Origin: Streptomyces phaeofaciens
GTDB lineage: Bacteria > Actinomycetota > Actinomycetes > Streptomycetales > Streptomycetaceae
Assembly: GCF_014648915.1 (NCBI RefSeq)
Contig: NZ_BMSA01000003.1
Location: 62,001 to 126,000 of the forward strand
DNA length: 64,000 nucleotides
Reading direction: 5' to 3'
In this document: positions 29,401-37,659 of the stretch, piece by piece
Layout of the letters: the number at the start of each line of letters is the position of its first letter
Position numbering within the stretch: position 1 is the stretch's first letter
Made by a program: the position numbers and the translations under genes
The notes under the pieces: generated by a model
What the model was told of the DNA's origin: nothing
Seen by the model: only the letters and a program-made list of their open reading frames with translations
Database searches by the model: none

Positions 29401-29640
29401 GCCGTCGACGGGGGCGATGTGCACCTCGGGGGCGCCGTCGCGGGTGGAGGTCCAGGCGACGGTGGTGCCGTCGGGCGAGATCCGCGGCCGGGAGACCGGA
29501 ACGTTGTCGGCGCTGACCCGCCAGGCGCGTCCCCCGTCGAGGGGCGCGAGCCACACGTCGTCCTCGGCGGCGAAGGCCACCAACTCGCCGTGCGGGTGCG
29601 GGAATCTGAGGTATGCGGCAGGCGTCGCGGACTGGGTCAC
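26404..29640 (-). CDS. Tricorn-like protease (propeller, PDZ and S41 peptidase)
   Basis: 1078 residues, the size of Streptomyces tricorn proteases. Order: beta-propeller region (about 10-660, repeated WDxA-like blades such as RISPDGTTVAWTS); a core with GTSHAYVSPRGGYG carrying the catalytic His; a PDZ domain (about 790-880); and a tail-specific-protease domain with NEFSGSDGDIVNAA, the nucleophile being the Ser near residue 972. It is a cytoplasmic peptidase that degrades peptides left by larger proteases. The GTG at 29640 lacks a good ribosome site; the start is moderately sure. Confidence 0.9.
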   Translation of the reverse strand: MTQSATPAAYLRFPHPHGELVAFAAEDDVWLAPLDGGRAWRVSADNVPVSRPRISPDGTTVAWTSTRDGAPEVHIAPVDGGPSTRLTYWGGAGTRVSGWTPDGRILALAAHDQASPRRTWARAVPLDGGPATTLPYGPVGGVAHGPHTVLLSAPMGREAAHWKRYRGGTAGKLWIDRDGDGGFVRLHEALDGNIEYPVWAGERIAFLSDHEGTGALYSSLADGSDLRRHTPLGDTSGPDGAESGAGFYARQAAGDGTRIVYMSAGELWILDDLDGAAPRRLDVRLGGQRTDRRPHPVTASRWLGGAAPDHTARGSAVEVRGAIHWITHRAGPARALAARPGVRARLPRTFRTEGEEWVVWVTDAEGEDALEFAPATGPAPGATPRRLAAGRLGRVLELAMAPDGSRAAVAAHDGRLLLVERESGEVREVDRSADGEVGDLVFSPDSAWLAWSHPGPRPLAQLKLANVTDLSVTEATPLRFHDYAPAFTLDGRHLAFLSTRAFDPVYDEHAFDLSFVEGARPHLITLAATTPSPFGPQRHGRPFEAPDKDETPDSEGTPATRIDLEGLADRIVPFPVEAGRYSGLAAAKDGVLWLRHPVRGVLGASRATPDDPDPDTELERYDLAQQRFEHLAADADGFEVSGDGKRLLLWADGKLKVVPSDRRASGDEDSDSNITVDLARIRQTVDPAAEWRQMYDETGRVMRDNFWRADLGGVDWDGVLDRYRPLLDRVATHDDLVDLLWEVHGELGTSHAYVSPRGGYGQGARQGLLGADISRHEDGGWRIDRILPSETSDPDARSPLAAPGVAVRPGDTIAAVAGQPVDPVTGPGPLLVGTAGRPVELTISPSGGGEPRHAVVVPIADEEALRYHAWVADRRAYVHESSGGRLGYLHVPDMQAPGWAQIHRDLRIEVAREGLVVDVRENRGGHTSQLVVEKLARRIVGWDVPRGMRASSYPEDAPRGPVVAVANEFSGSDGDIVNAAIKALGIGPVVGTRTWGGTIGIDSRYRLVDGTLVTQPKYAIWLEGYGWGVENHGVDPDVEVVCRPQDHAAGRDVQLDEAVALALAALRETPAKVPPTVP

Positions 29641-29714
29641 CGCATCACTGTATGCAACGGCGGGACCGCAGGTCAGGGGTTTCGATCAGTTGTCTTTCGC
29701 TCCCTTTGCGCCGC

Positions 29715-30248
29715 TCACTTGCCCTCGACGGGACCGCACCCCGCCTTCCCCGCCCGGCACCACACCGTCTCGGTGACGGTCACGGTGACGGTGGGCCGCG
29801 GCCCGGATCCGGCGGTGTCGGGCGGGTCGACCGGCGAGGGCGTCGCGGACTTGCAGTCGCCGAGCCCGCTGACCCGGAACACCTGCTTCTTGCCGACGTC
29901 GGCCCGCAGATCGCCGCGGACACAGGCGCCGCCGACGCCCCGGGTGACCTTGCCGGTGACGGTGATGTCCCGTCCGTCGCCGGTCTCGCCGGTGCAGTCG
30001 ACGGCGGCGATCCGCTGCGCCTGCCGGTCGCCGTCGTACTTCGCCGTGCAGGTCAGCCAGCGCACGTCCACGTCCCGGCGTCCGAGCTCGGCCGTCGCGG
30101 CCTCGTCGGTGGTGTACGCCACCGACATCGTGCTCAGCCCGCCCGGCTCGCACGCCACGAGCCCGCCCACGGCCACGGCCGCGAGTCCTGCCACGGCGGC
30201 CGAGCGCAGCGCGCCCGGCCGACCCCGAATCTGCCGTAATGCCCCCAT
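29715..30248 (-). CDS. Small lipoprotein of unknown function
   Basis: 177 residues from the ATG at 30248. A basic N-terminus and hydrophobic stretch end in the lipobox VGGLVAC. The mature part is a beta-rich domain with further cysteines (LTCTAKYD, VDCTGETG, GGACVRGD, GDCKSA) and a Pro/Thr-rich tail ending TVWCRAGKAGCG. A DUF4333-like or MPT63-like fold is possible, but I do not recognise the family. It lies upstream of the tricorn gene, 74 bp apart. Confidence 0.65.
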   Translation of the reverse strand: MGALRQIRGRPGALRSAAVAGLAAVAVGGLVACEPGGLSTMSVAYTTDEAATAELGRRDVDVRWLTCTAKYDGDRQAQRIAAVDCTGETGDGRDITVTGKVTRGVGGACVRGDLRADVGKKQVFRVSGLGDCKSATPSPVDPPDTAGSGPRPTVTVTVTETVWCRAGKAGCGPVEGK

Positions 30249-30387
30249 GAGGGGCAGCCTGCCATCGTCCCGGCGGCCGCGGTAGGGCTCATACGGCCAC
30301 TCCTTGCACGCGCACGCCACCCTCGCGCCCGGCCGCGCGCCGGAAAACCCCGCGCCCCGCCGGGGTTCGGCCGCCTAGCCTGCTCCC

Positions 30388-30786
30388 ATGCGTGACAGCC
30401 GCCGTACGAGAACACTCGTCGTCGACGAGAACACCGCCTACCGGTGGAGAGTGCGCCACCGGCACGGTGACGGCGCGCCCTGCGCGGAGGTGCTCACCCT
30501 GCACCGTGACGGCGTCCGCACCCGGATCGTGTTCCGGGCCGGTGCCGGCCGGTACGCGGGCGACGGCGGGCCCGGCGGGCACTCCGGCGCGGTGGGCGAC
30601 CGCGAGCACCACCTCAACCTCCACGAACCCGGCGCCGTACGCGCCCTGGTCGACGAGGCCCTCAGGCGCGAACTGCTGCCGTACGACGGCGAGGTGGACG
30701 GCTGGGACCTGCTCCCCGGTGCGGCCCTCAGCCGCGCAGCAGCAGCCACTCCTGAAGCTCCACCAGGTTGCCCTCCGGGTCCTTGA
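30388..30786 (+). CDS. Conserved hypothetical protein
   Basis: 132 residues, cytoplasmic, no signal or membrane segment. It is Arg/His-rich with the stretch YRWRVRHRHGDGAPCAEVLTLHRDG and a central Gly-rich loop, ending in a Pro-rich tail. I recognise no family. Its last 59 bp overlap the convergent VOC gene, so either the tail is truly overlapping or the protein ends in poorly conserved sequence. Confidence 0.5.
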   Translation: MRDSRRTRTLVVDENTAYRWRVRHRHGDGAPCAEVLTLHRDGVRTRIVFRAGAGRYAGDGGPGGHSGAVGDREHHLNLHEPGAVRALVDEALRRELLPYDGEVDGWDLLPGAALSRAAAATPEAPPGCPPGP

Positions 30787-31120
30787 GGTGGGCGACGCGC
30801 ATCCGGTCGGTCATCGGGGCGGGCCCGTGGATCAGCTCGGCGCCCCGGGCGGTGATCTGCGCGCAGTAGGCGTCGAGGTCGTCGACGCGCAACGCCACCA
30901 GGGAACGGTGGCCGTTGGCCGGCTCGCCCAGTTCGCCGAGCACCTCGGCCATCATGGCCCGGTCCTGGACGGCGATCCCGGCCGAGCCTGCGGCGGGGCC
31001 GAACTTCTCGTACGGCCCGTGCACCGCCCCGGACTGCGGTACGAGGCCGAGGACGTCGGCGTAGAAGCGGTAGCAGGCGGCGAAGTCGGTGACCAGCAGC
31101 CGTACTTGGGCGAGTTCCAC
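30728..31120 (-). CDS. VOC (glyoxalase/bleomycin-resistance) family protein
   Basis: 130 residues, one two-repeat VOC fold. The N-terminal ELAQVRLLVTDFAACYRFYADVLGL and C-terminal HLKDPEGNLVELQEW are diagnostic; metal-ligand candidates are Glu2, His73 and Glu125, approximately. The GTG at 31120 is preceded by GAGGAGG. It follows rsmE by 26 bp and may be co-transcribed with it. The substrate is unknown. Confidence 0.85.
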   Translation of the reverse strand: MELAQVRLLVTDFAACYRFYADVLGLVPQSGAVHGPYEKFGPAAGSAGIAVQDRAMMAEVLGELGEPANGHRSLVALRVDDLDAYCAQITARGAELIHGPAPMTDRMRVAHLKDPEGNLVELQEWLLLRG

Positions 31121-31146
31121 GGTGCCTCCTCAGCGGTCCTCGAACG

Positions 31147-31893
31147 TCAGGACCAGCGGCCGGTGCGTCCCAGGAGCAGGGCGGTGGCGGCCGTACCGGC
31201 GGTCGAGGTGCGCAGGACACTGCGGCCCAGCCGGTACGCCTTGGCGCCCGCCTCCTCGAAGAGCGCCAGCTCCTCGGGGGAGACGCCGCCCTCGGGTCCG
31301 ACGACGAGCACGATCTCACCCTCGGCGGGGAGTCCGGCGGCGGCGAGGGGTTCGCTGCCGTAGTCACGGTCCTCGTGCAGGACGGCGGCGAAGTCGGCGC
31401 GGGCCAGCAGGTCCGCCACCTGTCGGCTCGTCGCCGCGTCGGCCACCTCGGGGAACCGGACCCGGCGGGACTGCTTGCCGGCCTCGCGGGCGGTGGCCCG
31501 CCACTTGGCGAGCGCCTTCAGGCCGCGCTCGCCCTTCCACTGGGTGATGCAGCGTGCGGCGGCCCACGGCACGATCGCGTCGACGCCGGTCTCGGTCATC
31601 GTCTCCACGGCCAGCTCACCCCGGTCCCCCTTGGGAAGGGCCTGCACGACGGTGATCCGCGGCGACTCGACGGGCTCCTCGACGACGTCCCCGACACCGA
31701 CCACCAGCCGGTCCTTGCCCTCGGCGGCGACGACCTCGCCCGCCGCCCAGCGCCCGGCGCCGTCGGTCAGGACGACCGCCTCACCGGCGCGCAGCCGCTT
31801 CACGGACACGGCGTGCCGCCCCTCGGGGCCGTCGAGCACGAACTCGGTTTGCCCGGAGGGAAGTTCGTCGACGACGAAGACCGGCGCGGTCAT
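31147..31893 (-). CDS. rsmE: 16S rRNA m3U1498 methyltransferase RsmE
   Basis: 248 residues with the SPOUT knot near the C-terminus: VVGPEGGVSPEELALFEEAG and LGRSVLRTSTAGTAATALLL. The N-terminal PUA-like domain (VKRLRAGEAVVLTDGAGR) binds RNA. Its ATG overlaps the stop of the nitronate monooxygenase gene. rsmE beside hrcA-dnaJ is the usual bacterial arrangement; the oxygenase gene lies between them here. Confidence 0.94.
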   Translation of the reverse strand: MTAPVFVVDELPSGQTEFVLDGPEGRHAVSVKRLRAGEAVVLTDGAGRWAAGEVVAAEGKDRLVVGVGDVVEEPVESPRITVVQALPKGDRGELAVETMTETGVDAIVPWAAARCITQWKGERGLKALAKWRATAREAGKQSRRVRFPEVADAATSRQVADLLARADFAAVLHEDRDYGSEPLAAAGLPAEGEIVLVVGPEGGVSPEELALFEEAGAKAYRLGRSVLRTSTAGTAATALLLGRTGRWS

Positions 31894-33017
31894 CGGACGT
31901 CACCCCCGTCGGCCTCGGACAACGCTGTCCGCGCGTCGTCGAGTTCGGCCATCAGCAGCTGCACCAGCTCGCCGGCCGGCAGCTCCCGGGCCATCCGGTG
32001 CCCCTGTCCCGCCCACAGCGCCATGCCCTGCGCGTCGCCCGCCTTGGCGGCCGCCTTGCGCAGCGGCGAGGTGAGGTGGTGGACCTCGGGGTAGGCGGCG
32101 GGGGCGTAAGGGCCGTGCTCACGCAGGAACCGGTTGACCAGGCCGCGGGCCGGGCGGCCGGAGAAGGCCCGGGTCAGCTCGGTGCGCACGTACAGCGGGT
32201 CGGTGAGCGCCTGCTTGTGCACGGCGTGCGCGCCCGACTCCGGTGTGGCGAGGAACGCGGTGCCCAGCTGGGCCGCGCTCGCGCCGGCCGCGAGGACCGC
32301 GGCGATCTGGCTGCCGCGCATGAGGCCGCCGGCGGCGACGATCGGCAGGCTCACGGACTCGCGGACCTGGGCGATCAGGGAGAGCAGGCCGATAGCGGAG
32401 CCGTCGGTCTCGGGCAGGTCCTTGTGGGTGCCCTGGTGACCGCCGGCCTCCACGCCCTGCACGATCACCGCGTCGGCGCCGGCCCGCTCCACGGCCAGGG
32501 CCTCCTCGACGGTGGTCGCGGTGACCAGGGTGAGGGTCCCGGCGCGGCGCAGGGCCTCCAGCGCCTTCGGGCTGGGCACGCCGAAGTGGAAGGACGCCAC
32601 CGCCACCGGGTTGTCCAGCAGTACCGCGAGCTTGGCGTCGTAGCCGTCGTCGCGGCCGCTGTCCGGGTCGCCGAGTTCTGTCTCGTACCAGGCGGCCTCA
32701 CCGGCGAGCTGATGGGCGTAGACCTCCACCGCGCCCGCGTCGAGGGGCGCGGCGCCGGCCGCTCCGGTGGAGCCGGCGCCCGCACCGGGGTACTCCGGCT
32801 GCGGCATGAAGAGGTTCACGCCGAAGGGGCGGCCGGTGAGCCCTCGGAGCTGCTTGATCTCCTGGTACATGCCGTCGGCCGTCTTGTACCCGGCGGCCAG
32901 GAACCCGAGCCCGCCGGCCTCGGCCACGGCGGCGGCGAGCTGAGGAACGGAGACACCGCCCGCCATGGGGGCCTGCACGATCGGATGAGGGAAGAGATCG
33001 GTCAGCGCGGAGGACAT
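31890..33017 (-). CDS. Nitronate monooxygenase (2-nitropropane dioxygenase family)
   Basis: 375 residues, an FMN-dependent TIM barrel. Visible signatures are IVQAPMAGGVSVPQLAAAVAEAGGLGFLAAGY at the N-terminus (in pieces), VQGVEAGGHQGTH with the catalytic His, and AAGGLMRGSQIAAVLAAGASAAQLGTAFL for phosphate binding. It probably detoxifies alkyl nitronates. Between dnaJ and rsmE, overlapping rsmE by 4 nt. Confidence 0.88.
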   Translation of the reverse strand: MSSALTDLFPHPIVQAPMAGGVSVPQLAAAVAEAGGLGFLAAGYKTADGMYQEIKQLRGLTGRPFGVNLFMPQPEYPGAGAGSTGAAGAAPLDAGAVEVYAHQLAGEAAWYETELGDPDSGRDDGYDAKLAVLLDNPVAVASFHFGVPSPKALEALRRAGTLTLVTATTVEEALAVERAGADAVIVQGVEAGGHQGTHKDLPETDGSAIGLLSLIAQVRESVSLPIVAAGGLMRGSQIAAVLAAGASAAQLGTAFLATPESGAHAVHKQALTDPLYVRTELTRAFSGRPARGLVNRFLREHGPYAPAAYPEVHHLTSPLRKAAAKAGDAQGMALWAGQGHRMARELPAGELVQLLMAELDDARTALSEADGGDVR

Positions 33018-33092
33018 GACGGCATGTTGTCACGTCCTCCGAACAAGTCCGAATCCGGCCTTCCATTGGCATAGTCCAGTGGCAGGCGTGGT

Positions 33093-33112
33093 CCCGTCGC
33101 TCGCGCGACGGG
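33093..33112 (-). terminator. Hairpin after dnaJ
   Basis: Arms CCCGTCGC and its complement pair around a 4-nt loop, starting five bases after the dnaJ stop (33117) in the direction of transcription. It would separate hrcA-dnaJ from the nitronate monooxygenase operon. Confidence 0.55.
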
Positions 33113-33116
33113 CCGA

Positions 33117-34253
33117 TCAGCGCCCGTTGAACGCGTCCTTCAGCCGCGAGAACAGCCCCTGCTGACCGGGCTGGAACTGCCCCAGAGGCCGCTCCTCGCC
33201 CCGCAGCTTGGCCAGCTCGCGCAGCAGCCGCTCCTGCTCGGGATCCAGCTTCGTCGGCGTCTGGACCTCGACGTGCACGATGAGGTCGCCGCGCCCGCCG
33301 CCGCGCAGATGCGTGACGCCCCGGCCGTGCAGCGGGATCGACTGGCCGGACTGGGTGCCGGGCCGGATGTCGACCTCCTCCAGGCCGTCCAGCGTCTCCA
33401 GCGGCACCTTGGTGCCCAGGGACGCCGCGGTCATCGGGAGCGTGACCGTGCAGTGCAGGTCGTCGCCGCGCCGCTGGAACATCGCGTGCGGCAGCTCGTG
33501 GATCTCCACGTACAGGTCGCCGGCGGGACCGCCGCCGGGGCCGACCTCGCCCTCGCCCGCGAGCTGGATCCGGGTGCCGTTGTCGACACCGGCCGGGATC
33601 TTGACCGTGAGCGTGCGGCGCGAGCGGACCCGCCCGTCGCCCGCGCACTCCGGGCACGGCGTGGGGACGACCGTGCCGAAGCCCTGGCACTGGGGGCAGG
33701 GGCGGGAGGTCATGACCTGGCCCAGGAAGGACCGGGTCACCTGCGACACCTCACCGCGGCCGCGGCACATGTCGCACGTCTGGGCGGTGGTGCCCGGGGC
33801 GGCGCCCTCACCGCTGCACGTGGTGCAGACGATCGCCGTGTCGACCTGGATGTCCTTGGTCGTGCCGAAGGCGGCCTCCTCGAGGTCCACCTCCAGCCGG
33901 ATCATCGCGTCCTGGCCGCGCCGGGTGCGCGAGCGCGGGCCGCGCTGGGACGCCGTCCCGAAGAAGGCGTCCATGATGTCGGAGAAGTTGCCGAAGCCAC
34001 CGGCCCCGAAGCCGCCCGCACCGCCGCCGCCCGCCTGCGAGAGGGGGTCGCCGCCGAGGTCGTAGACCTGCTTCTTCTGCGGGTCCGACAGCACCTCGTA
34101 AGCGGCGTTGATCTCCTTGAACCGCTCCTGGGTCTTCGGATCCGGGTTGACGTCCGGGTGCAGCTCGCGAGCGAGCCGCCGGAAGGCCTTCTTGATCTCT
34201 TCCTGCGACGCATCGCGGCGCACGCCGAGAACGGCGTAGTAGTCCGTGGCCAC
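33117..34253 (-). CDS. dnaJ: Chaperone DnaJ (second type, hrcA-linked)
   Basis: 378 residues. Order: J domain with HPD (ELHPDVNPD), Gly/Phe-rich segment ([16 protein letters not shown]), four CxxCxGxG zinc motifs ([32 protein letters not shown]) and a C-terminal client domain. It is the Hsp40 partner of DnaK. The GTG start directly follows the hrcA TAG with no gap, so the two are translationally coupled and both fall under CIRCE control. Actinobacteria typically carry this copy besides the dnaK-operon dnaJ. Confidence 0.95.
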   Translation of the reverse strand: MATDYYAVLGVRRDASQEEIKKAFRRLARELHPDVNPDPKTQERFKEINAAYEVLSDPQKKQVYDLGGDPLSQAGGGGAGGFGAGGFGNFSDIMDAFFGTASQRGPRSRTRRGQDAMIRLEVDLEEAAFGTTKDIQVDTAIVCTTCSGEGAAPGTTAQTCDMCRGRGEVSQVTRSFLGQVMTSRPCPQCQGFGTVVPTPCPECAGDGRVRSRRTLTVKIPAGVDNGTRIQLAGEGEVGPGGGPAGDLYVEIHELPHAMFQRRGDDLHCTVTLPMTAASLGTKVPLETLDGLEEVDIRPGTQSGQSIPLHGRGVTHLRGGGRGDLIVHVEVQTPTKLDPEQERLLRELAKLRGEERPLGQFQPGQQGLFSRLKDAFNGR

Positions 34254-35270
34254 CTACGACTCCGCCAGGATCTGTCCGACGTACCGTGCCACTGCGCGTA
34301 CCGCTCCCATCGTTCCCGGGTAATCCATGCGGGTCGGTCCGACCACGCCGAGCTTGGCGACTGCCTCGCCGCCCGAACCGTAGCCGACCGACACCACAGA
34401 AGTGGAGTTGAGTCCCTCGTAGGCGTTCTCGTGACCGATGCGTACGGTCATGCCCGAATCCCCCGCCTCGCCCAGGAGCTTGAGGAGCACGACGTGCTCC
34501 TCCAGGGCCTCCAGGACGGGCCGGATGATGAGGGGAAAGTCATGTCCGAAGCGGGTGAGATTGGCGGTTCCGCCGATCATCAGCCGCTCCTCGTTCTCCT
34601 CGACGAGTGTCTCCAGCAGGGTGGAGAGCACCGTCGAGACCGTGCCACGGTCGTCGGCCTCGAAGGCGTCCGGCAGGTCTTCCACCAGCCGGGGCACATC
34701 GGTGAACCGGCGGCTCGCGACCCGGCTGTTGAGCCGCGCGCGTAGATCCGCCAGGGCGGCCTCCCCGAAGGGCGCCGGGCAGTCCACCATCCGCTGCTCG
34801 ACCCGGCCGGTGTCCGTGATCAGCACGAGCATCAGCCGGGCGGGCGCGAGCGACAGCAGCTCGACGTGGCGCACGGTGGACCGGGTCAGCGACGGGTACT
34901 GCACGACGGCGACCTGCCGGGTGAGCTGCGCGAGCAGCCGCACCGTGCGCGCCACGACGTCGTCGAGGTCGACGGCGCCGTCGAGGAAGTTCTGGATGGC
35001 GCGCCGCTCGGGAGCGGTCATCGGCTTGACGCCGGCCAGCTTGTCGACGAACAGCCGGTAGCCCTTGTCCGTGGGGATGCGCCCGGCGCTGGTGTGCGGC
35101 TGGGCGATGTACCCCTCGTCCTCCAGGGCGGCCATGTCGTTGCGGACCGTGGCCGGGGAGACGCCGAGGTTGTGCCGTTCGGTGAGGGCCTTGGAACCCA
35201 CCGGCTCCTCGGTGCCCACGTAGTCCTGGACGATGGCGCGCAGCACCTGAAGCCGTCGCTCGCTCAGCAT
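34254..35270 (-). CDS. hrcA: Heat-inducible repressor HrcA
   Basis: 338 residues from the ATG at 35270, with GGAGG 8 nt upstream. An N-terminal winged helix ([43 protein letters not shown], read in parts) and the GAF-like central domain are complete. HrcA represses groES/groEL and its own operon by binding CIRCE. The CIRCE element 47 bp upstream indicates autoregulation. Confidence 0.96.
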   Translation of the reverse strand: MLSERRLQVLRAIVQDYVGTEEPVGSKALTERHNLGVSPATVRNDMAALEDEGYIAQPHTSAGRIPTDKGYRLFVDKLAGVKPMTAPERRAIQNFLDGAVDLDDVVARTVRLLAQLTRQVAVVQYPSLTRSTVRHVELLSLAPARLMLVLITDTGRVEQRMVDCPAPFGEAALADLRARLNSRVASRRFTDVPRLVEDLPDAFEADDRGTVSTVLSTLLETLVEENEERLMIGGTANLTRFGHDFPLIIRPVLEALEEHVVLLKLLGEAGDSGMTVRIGHENAYEGLNSTSVVSVGYGSGGEAVAKLGVVGPTRMDYPGTMGAVRAVARYVGQILAES

Positions 35271-35316
35271 CGCGCACACCTCCAGATCCAGTCCGCCGGT
35301 CCCCCGGGCGCCTCGC

Positions 35317-35343
35317 CTGGCACTCTTCATATACGAGTGCCAG
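35317..35343. promoter_or_regulatory. CIRCE element
   Basis: CTGGCACTC, nine bases, then GAGTGCCAG: perfect 9-bp arms with the exact N9 spacer of CIRCE and 7 of 9 matches per arm to the consensus TTAGCACTC. It lies 47 bp upstream of the hrcA ATG and 85 bp from the divergent gene at 35428. Confidence 0.92.
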
Positions 35344-35427
35344 CGTTCCCCCGCCAGTGTACGGCTGTGGGGTACACCCGGGGCAAGGTCGGCGGCCGGT
35401 GGGAGGCCGTACCGTTAGCGTCGCGGT

Positions 35428-36153
35428 ATGACGGTGACTTGGGAAGAGCTGGGGTGGGAACGGGTCGCGGCCGGGGTCGGACGGTGCCGGCTGCCGGGCT
35501 GGGACTGCACGGCGGGGCTGGTCGTCGGGGCGGGCTCGGCCCTGTTGGTGGACGCCGGTTCGAGCCTGGCGGAGGGGTCGCGGCTGCGGGCCCTGGCCGA
35601 GGAGCTGACCGGCGGCCGTGTGACCCATCTCGCGCTCACCCACCCCCACTTCGACCATGTCTTCGGCGCGGCGGCGTTCGCGGGCGCGGAGATCTTCGGC
35701 GCGGTCGGCATGGACACCGTGCCGGCGGAGGAGCTGCGGGCGGACGCGGTGCGGGGCGGCCTGGACGAGGCGACGGCGACGGAGGCCGCGGACGTCCTGG
35801 TGCGGCCCCGTCACCTGGTCTGCGGTGAGTGGACCCTCGACCTCGGCGGCGGCCGGCAGGTGCTGCTGGCGAACGTCGGCCCGGCGCACACCGCCCACGA
35901 CCTGGTGGTCCTCGTCCCCGGCGCCTCCGGTTCGCCCGAGGTGGTGTTCTGCGGCGACCTGGTCGAGGAGTCCGGCGAACCGCAGGCCGGCCCCGACGCC
36001 GTCCCCTCCCACTGGCCCGCCGCCCTCGACCGTCTGCTCGACCTCGGCGGCGAGGACGCGCTGTACGTGCCGGGTCACGGGGCGGTGGTGGACGCGGCGT
36101 TCGTCCGGGCGCAGCGGGACGCGCTGGCGGCCCGTTTCGGCGTGTCGCGGTGA
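35428..36153 (+). CDS. Metallo-beta-lactamase-fold hydrolase
   Basis: 241 residues, cytoplasmic. The zinc motif HPHFDH (in LALTHPHFDHVFGAAAF), a later ligand His in VGPAHTAHDLVV, the Asp in VFCGDLVEE and the final His in VPGHGAVVD are present, so the site is complete. No clear ribosome site precedes the ATG; a short or absent leader is likely. It is divergent from hrcA. The substrate is unknown; glyoxalase II-like or quorum-quenching-like roles cannot be told apart. Confidence 0.85.
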   Translation: MTVTWEELGWERVAAGVGRCRLPGWDCTAGLVVGAGSALLVDAGSSLAEGSRLRALAEELTGGRVTHLALTHPHFDHVFGAAAFAGAEIFGAVGMDTVPAEELRADAVRGGLDEATATEAADVLVRPRHLVCGEWTLDLGGGRQVLLANVGPAHTAHDLVVLVPGASGSPEVVFCGDLVEESGEPQAGPDAVPSHWPAALDRLLDLGGEDALYVPGHGAVVDAAFVRAQRDALAARFGVSR

Positions 36154-36195
36154 TCCCGGGGTGATCCGGCCGGGATTTCTCCTATCGTCGTCCGA

Positions 36196-36996
36196 ATGCG
36201 CTCGTACTCCGCCGACCTGACTCCTCCCTGGAAGAAGCCGAAGCCCGTCCCCGAGGTCCCGGCGGAGCCCGGCCTCGTGGTGGAGGAGCCTGGCACCGGA
36301 TTCTGCGGCGCGGTGATCCGCTGCGAGGCGGGCACGGTGACCCTGGAGGACCGCTTCGGCAAGCACCGGGTGTTCCCGCTGGAGCCGCGGGGCTTCCTGC
36401 TGGAGGGCCGGGTGGTGACGCTGGTGCGGCCGTCCGCCGCTCCGGTACGCCCCAGCCGTACCGCCTCCGGTTCGGTCGCCGTCCCCGGCGCCCGCGCGCG
36501 GGTCGCGCGCGCCGGGCGCATCTACGTCGAGGGCCGGCACGACGCCGAGCTGGTCGAGAAGGTGTGGGGCGACGATCTGCGCATCGAGGGCGTGGTCGTC
36601 GAGTACCTGGAGGGCGTGGACGACCTCCCGTCGATCGTCACCGGCTTCGCCCCCGGCCCGGACGCCCGCCTCGGCGTCCTGGTGGACCACCTGGTGCCGG
36701 GGTCGAAGGAATGGCGCATCGCGCAGGCGGTGACGAACGACCACGCCCTGGTCGTCGGCCACCCGTACATCGACATCTGGGAGGCGGTGAAGCCGTCGGC
36801 CCTCGGTATCGCGGCCTGGCCGCGCGTCCCCCGCGGCCAGGACTGGAAGACGGGCGTGTGCCGGGCCCTGGGCTGGCCGGCGGAGAACACCGGGGCGGTC
36901 TGGCAGGCGATCCTGGCCCGGGTGGGGTCCTACAAGGATCTGGAGCCGGAGCTGCTGGGCCGGGTCGAGGAACTGATCGACTTCGTCACGGCGTAG
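36196..36996 (+). CDS. DUF3097 family protein
   Basis: 266 residues, cytoplasmic. The sequence RIYVEGRHDAELVEKVWGDDLRIEGVVVEYLEGVDDLP resembles a TOPRIM-like core (acidic residues in VEGRHD and LEGVDD), as in the actinobacterial DUF3097 group. It is typically found between hrcA and hemW in Streptomyces. No enzymatic activity is established. The C-terminus overlaps the convergent Uma2 gene by 11 bp. Confidence 0.8.
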   Translation: MRSYSADLTPPWKKPKPVPEVPAEPGLVVEEPGTGFCGAVIRCEAGTVTLEDRFGKHRVFPLEPRGFLLEGRVVTLVRPSAAPVRPSRTASGSVAVPGARARVARAGRIYVEGRHDAELVEKVWGDDLRIEGVVVEYLEGVDDLPSIVTGFAPGPDARLGVLVDHLVPGSKEWRIAQAVTNDHALVVGHPYIDIWEAVKPSALGIAAWPRVPRGQDWKTGVCRALGWPAENTGAVWQAILARVGSYKDLEPELLGRVEELIDFVTA

Positions 36997-37558
36997 CGGT
37001 GAGCGGCGGAAGGGTTCCGAACCGGCTCGTATCGAGATCGATGCCGATGATCGGCAGTGGCACCGGATCCCCGAACTTACGGGTCCGCCCGCTCTGGTAG
37101 TCCGCCGTCGGACCCGTGCCGACAGGTTCCGTCATCACCAAGCATGTGGCCTTGAAGGGGTCGATGAGCAGGTAGACGGGCACACCCCCGGCAGCGTAGA
37201 TCGACCGCTTCTCCACGTAGTCCCGGTGCACACTGGTCCTGGAGACGACCTCGACGAGCATCGTCACGGCCGGGGACGGCACGAGACGGCCGGGACCGTC
37301 GTCGGCACCGATCTCCAGAACGACCAGATCGGGTTGAGGCTCGCTCTCCTCGCCGGGGAAGGCCACGTCCTGGGTCTGGAGCCGCTCCCACCGGTCGGAG
37401 GGGACCTGGTCCTGCACGGACTGCACGATGCGGTTGTGGACCTTGTCGGGTCCGGCCGTCATCACGATTTCCCCCCGGATGAGCTCAGCCTTGAAGCCTT
37501 CGGGAACCACGAGGTTCTCGAAGACGTCATGCACCCGGCGATCATCCACAGCGGTCAT
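36986..37558 (-). CDS. Uma2 family putative endonuclease (DUF820)
   Basis: 190 residues. It has a PD-(D/E)xK-like core: QPDLVVLEIGADD supplies the Asp and LVEVVSRTSVHRDYVEKRSIYAAGGVPVYLLID supplies the E-x-(V/K) and Lys region. Uma2 proteins are numerous and probably mobile in Streptomyces and cyanobacteria; their role is unknown. It is inserted between DUF3097 and hemW, standing alone. Confidence 0.85.
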   Translation of the reverse strand: MTAVDDRRVHDVFENLVVPEGFKAELIRGEIVMTAGPDKVHNRIVQSVQDQVPSDRWERLQTQDVAFPGEESEPQPDLVVLEIGADDGPGRLVPSPAVTMLVEVVSRTSVHRDYVEKRSIYAAGGVPVYLLIDPFKATCLVMTEPVGTGPTADYQSGRTRKFGDPVPLPIIGIDLDTSRFGTLPPLTATP

Positions 37559-37659
37559 CTCCGTGGCCCTCCGAATCCGCCGCGTCCTTGTCGGCGGCAG
37601 CCTACGAACCAGGTTAGGGACCGAACACCGGTTACGGGGGGATTCACCCGCCGGGGTGA

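Noticed and set aside
27388..30285. A 965-residue plus-strand frame opposite the tricorn gene
   Set aside because: Codon use and composition are those of the complement of a coding strand; the tricorn protease frame is convincing.
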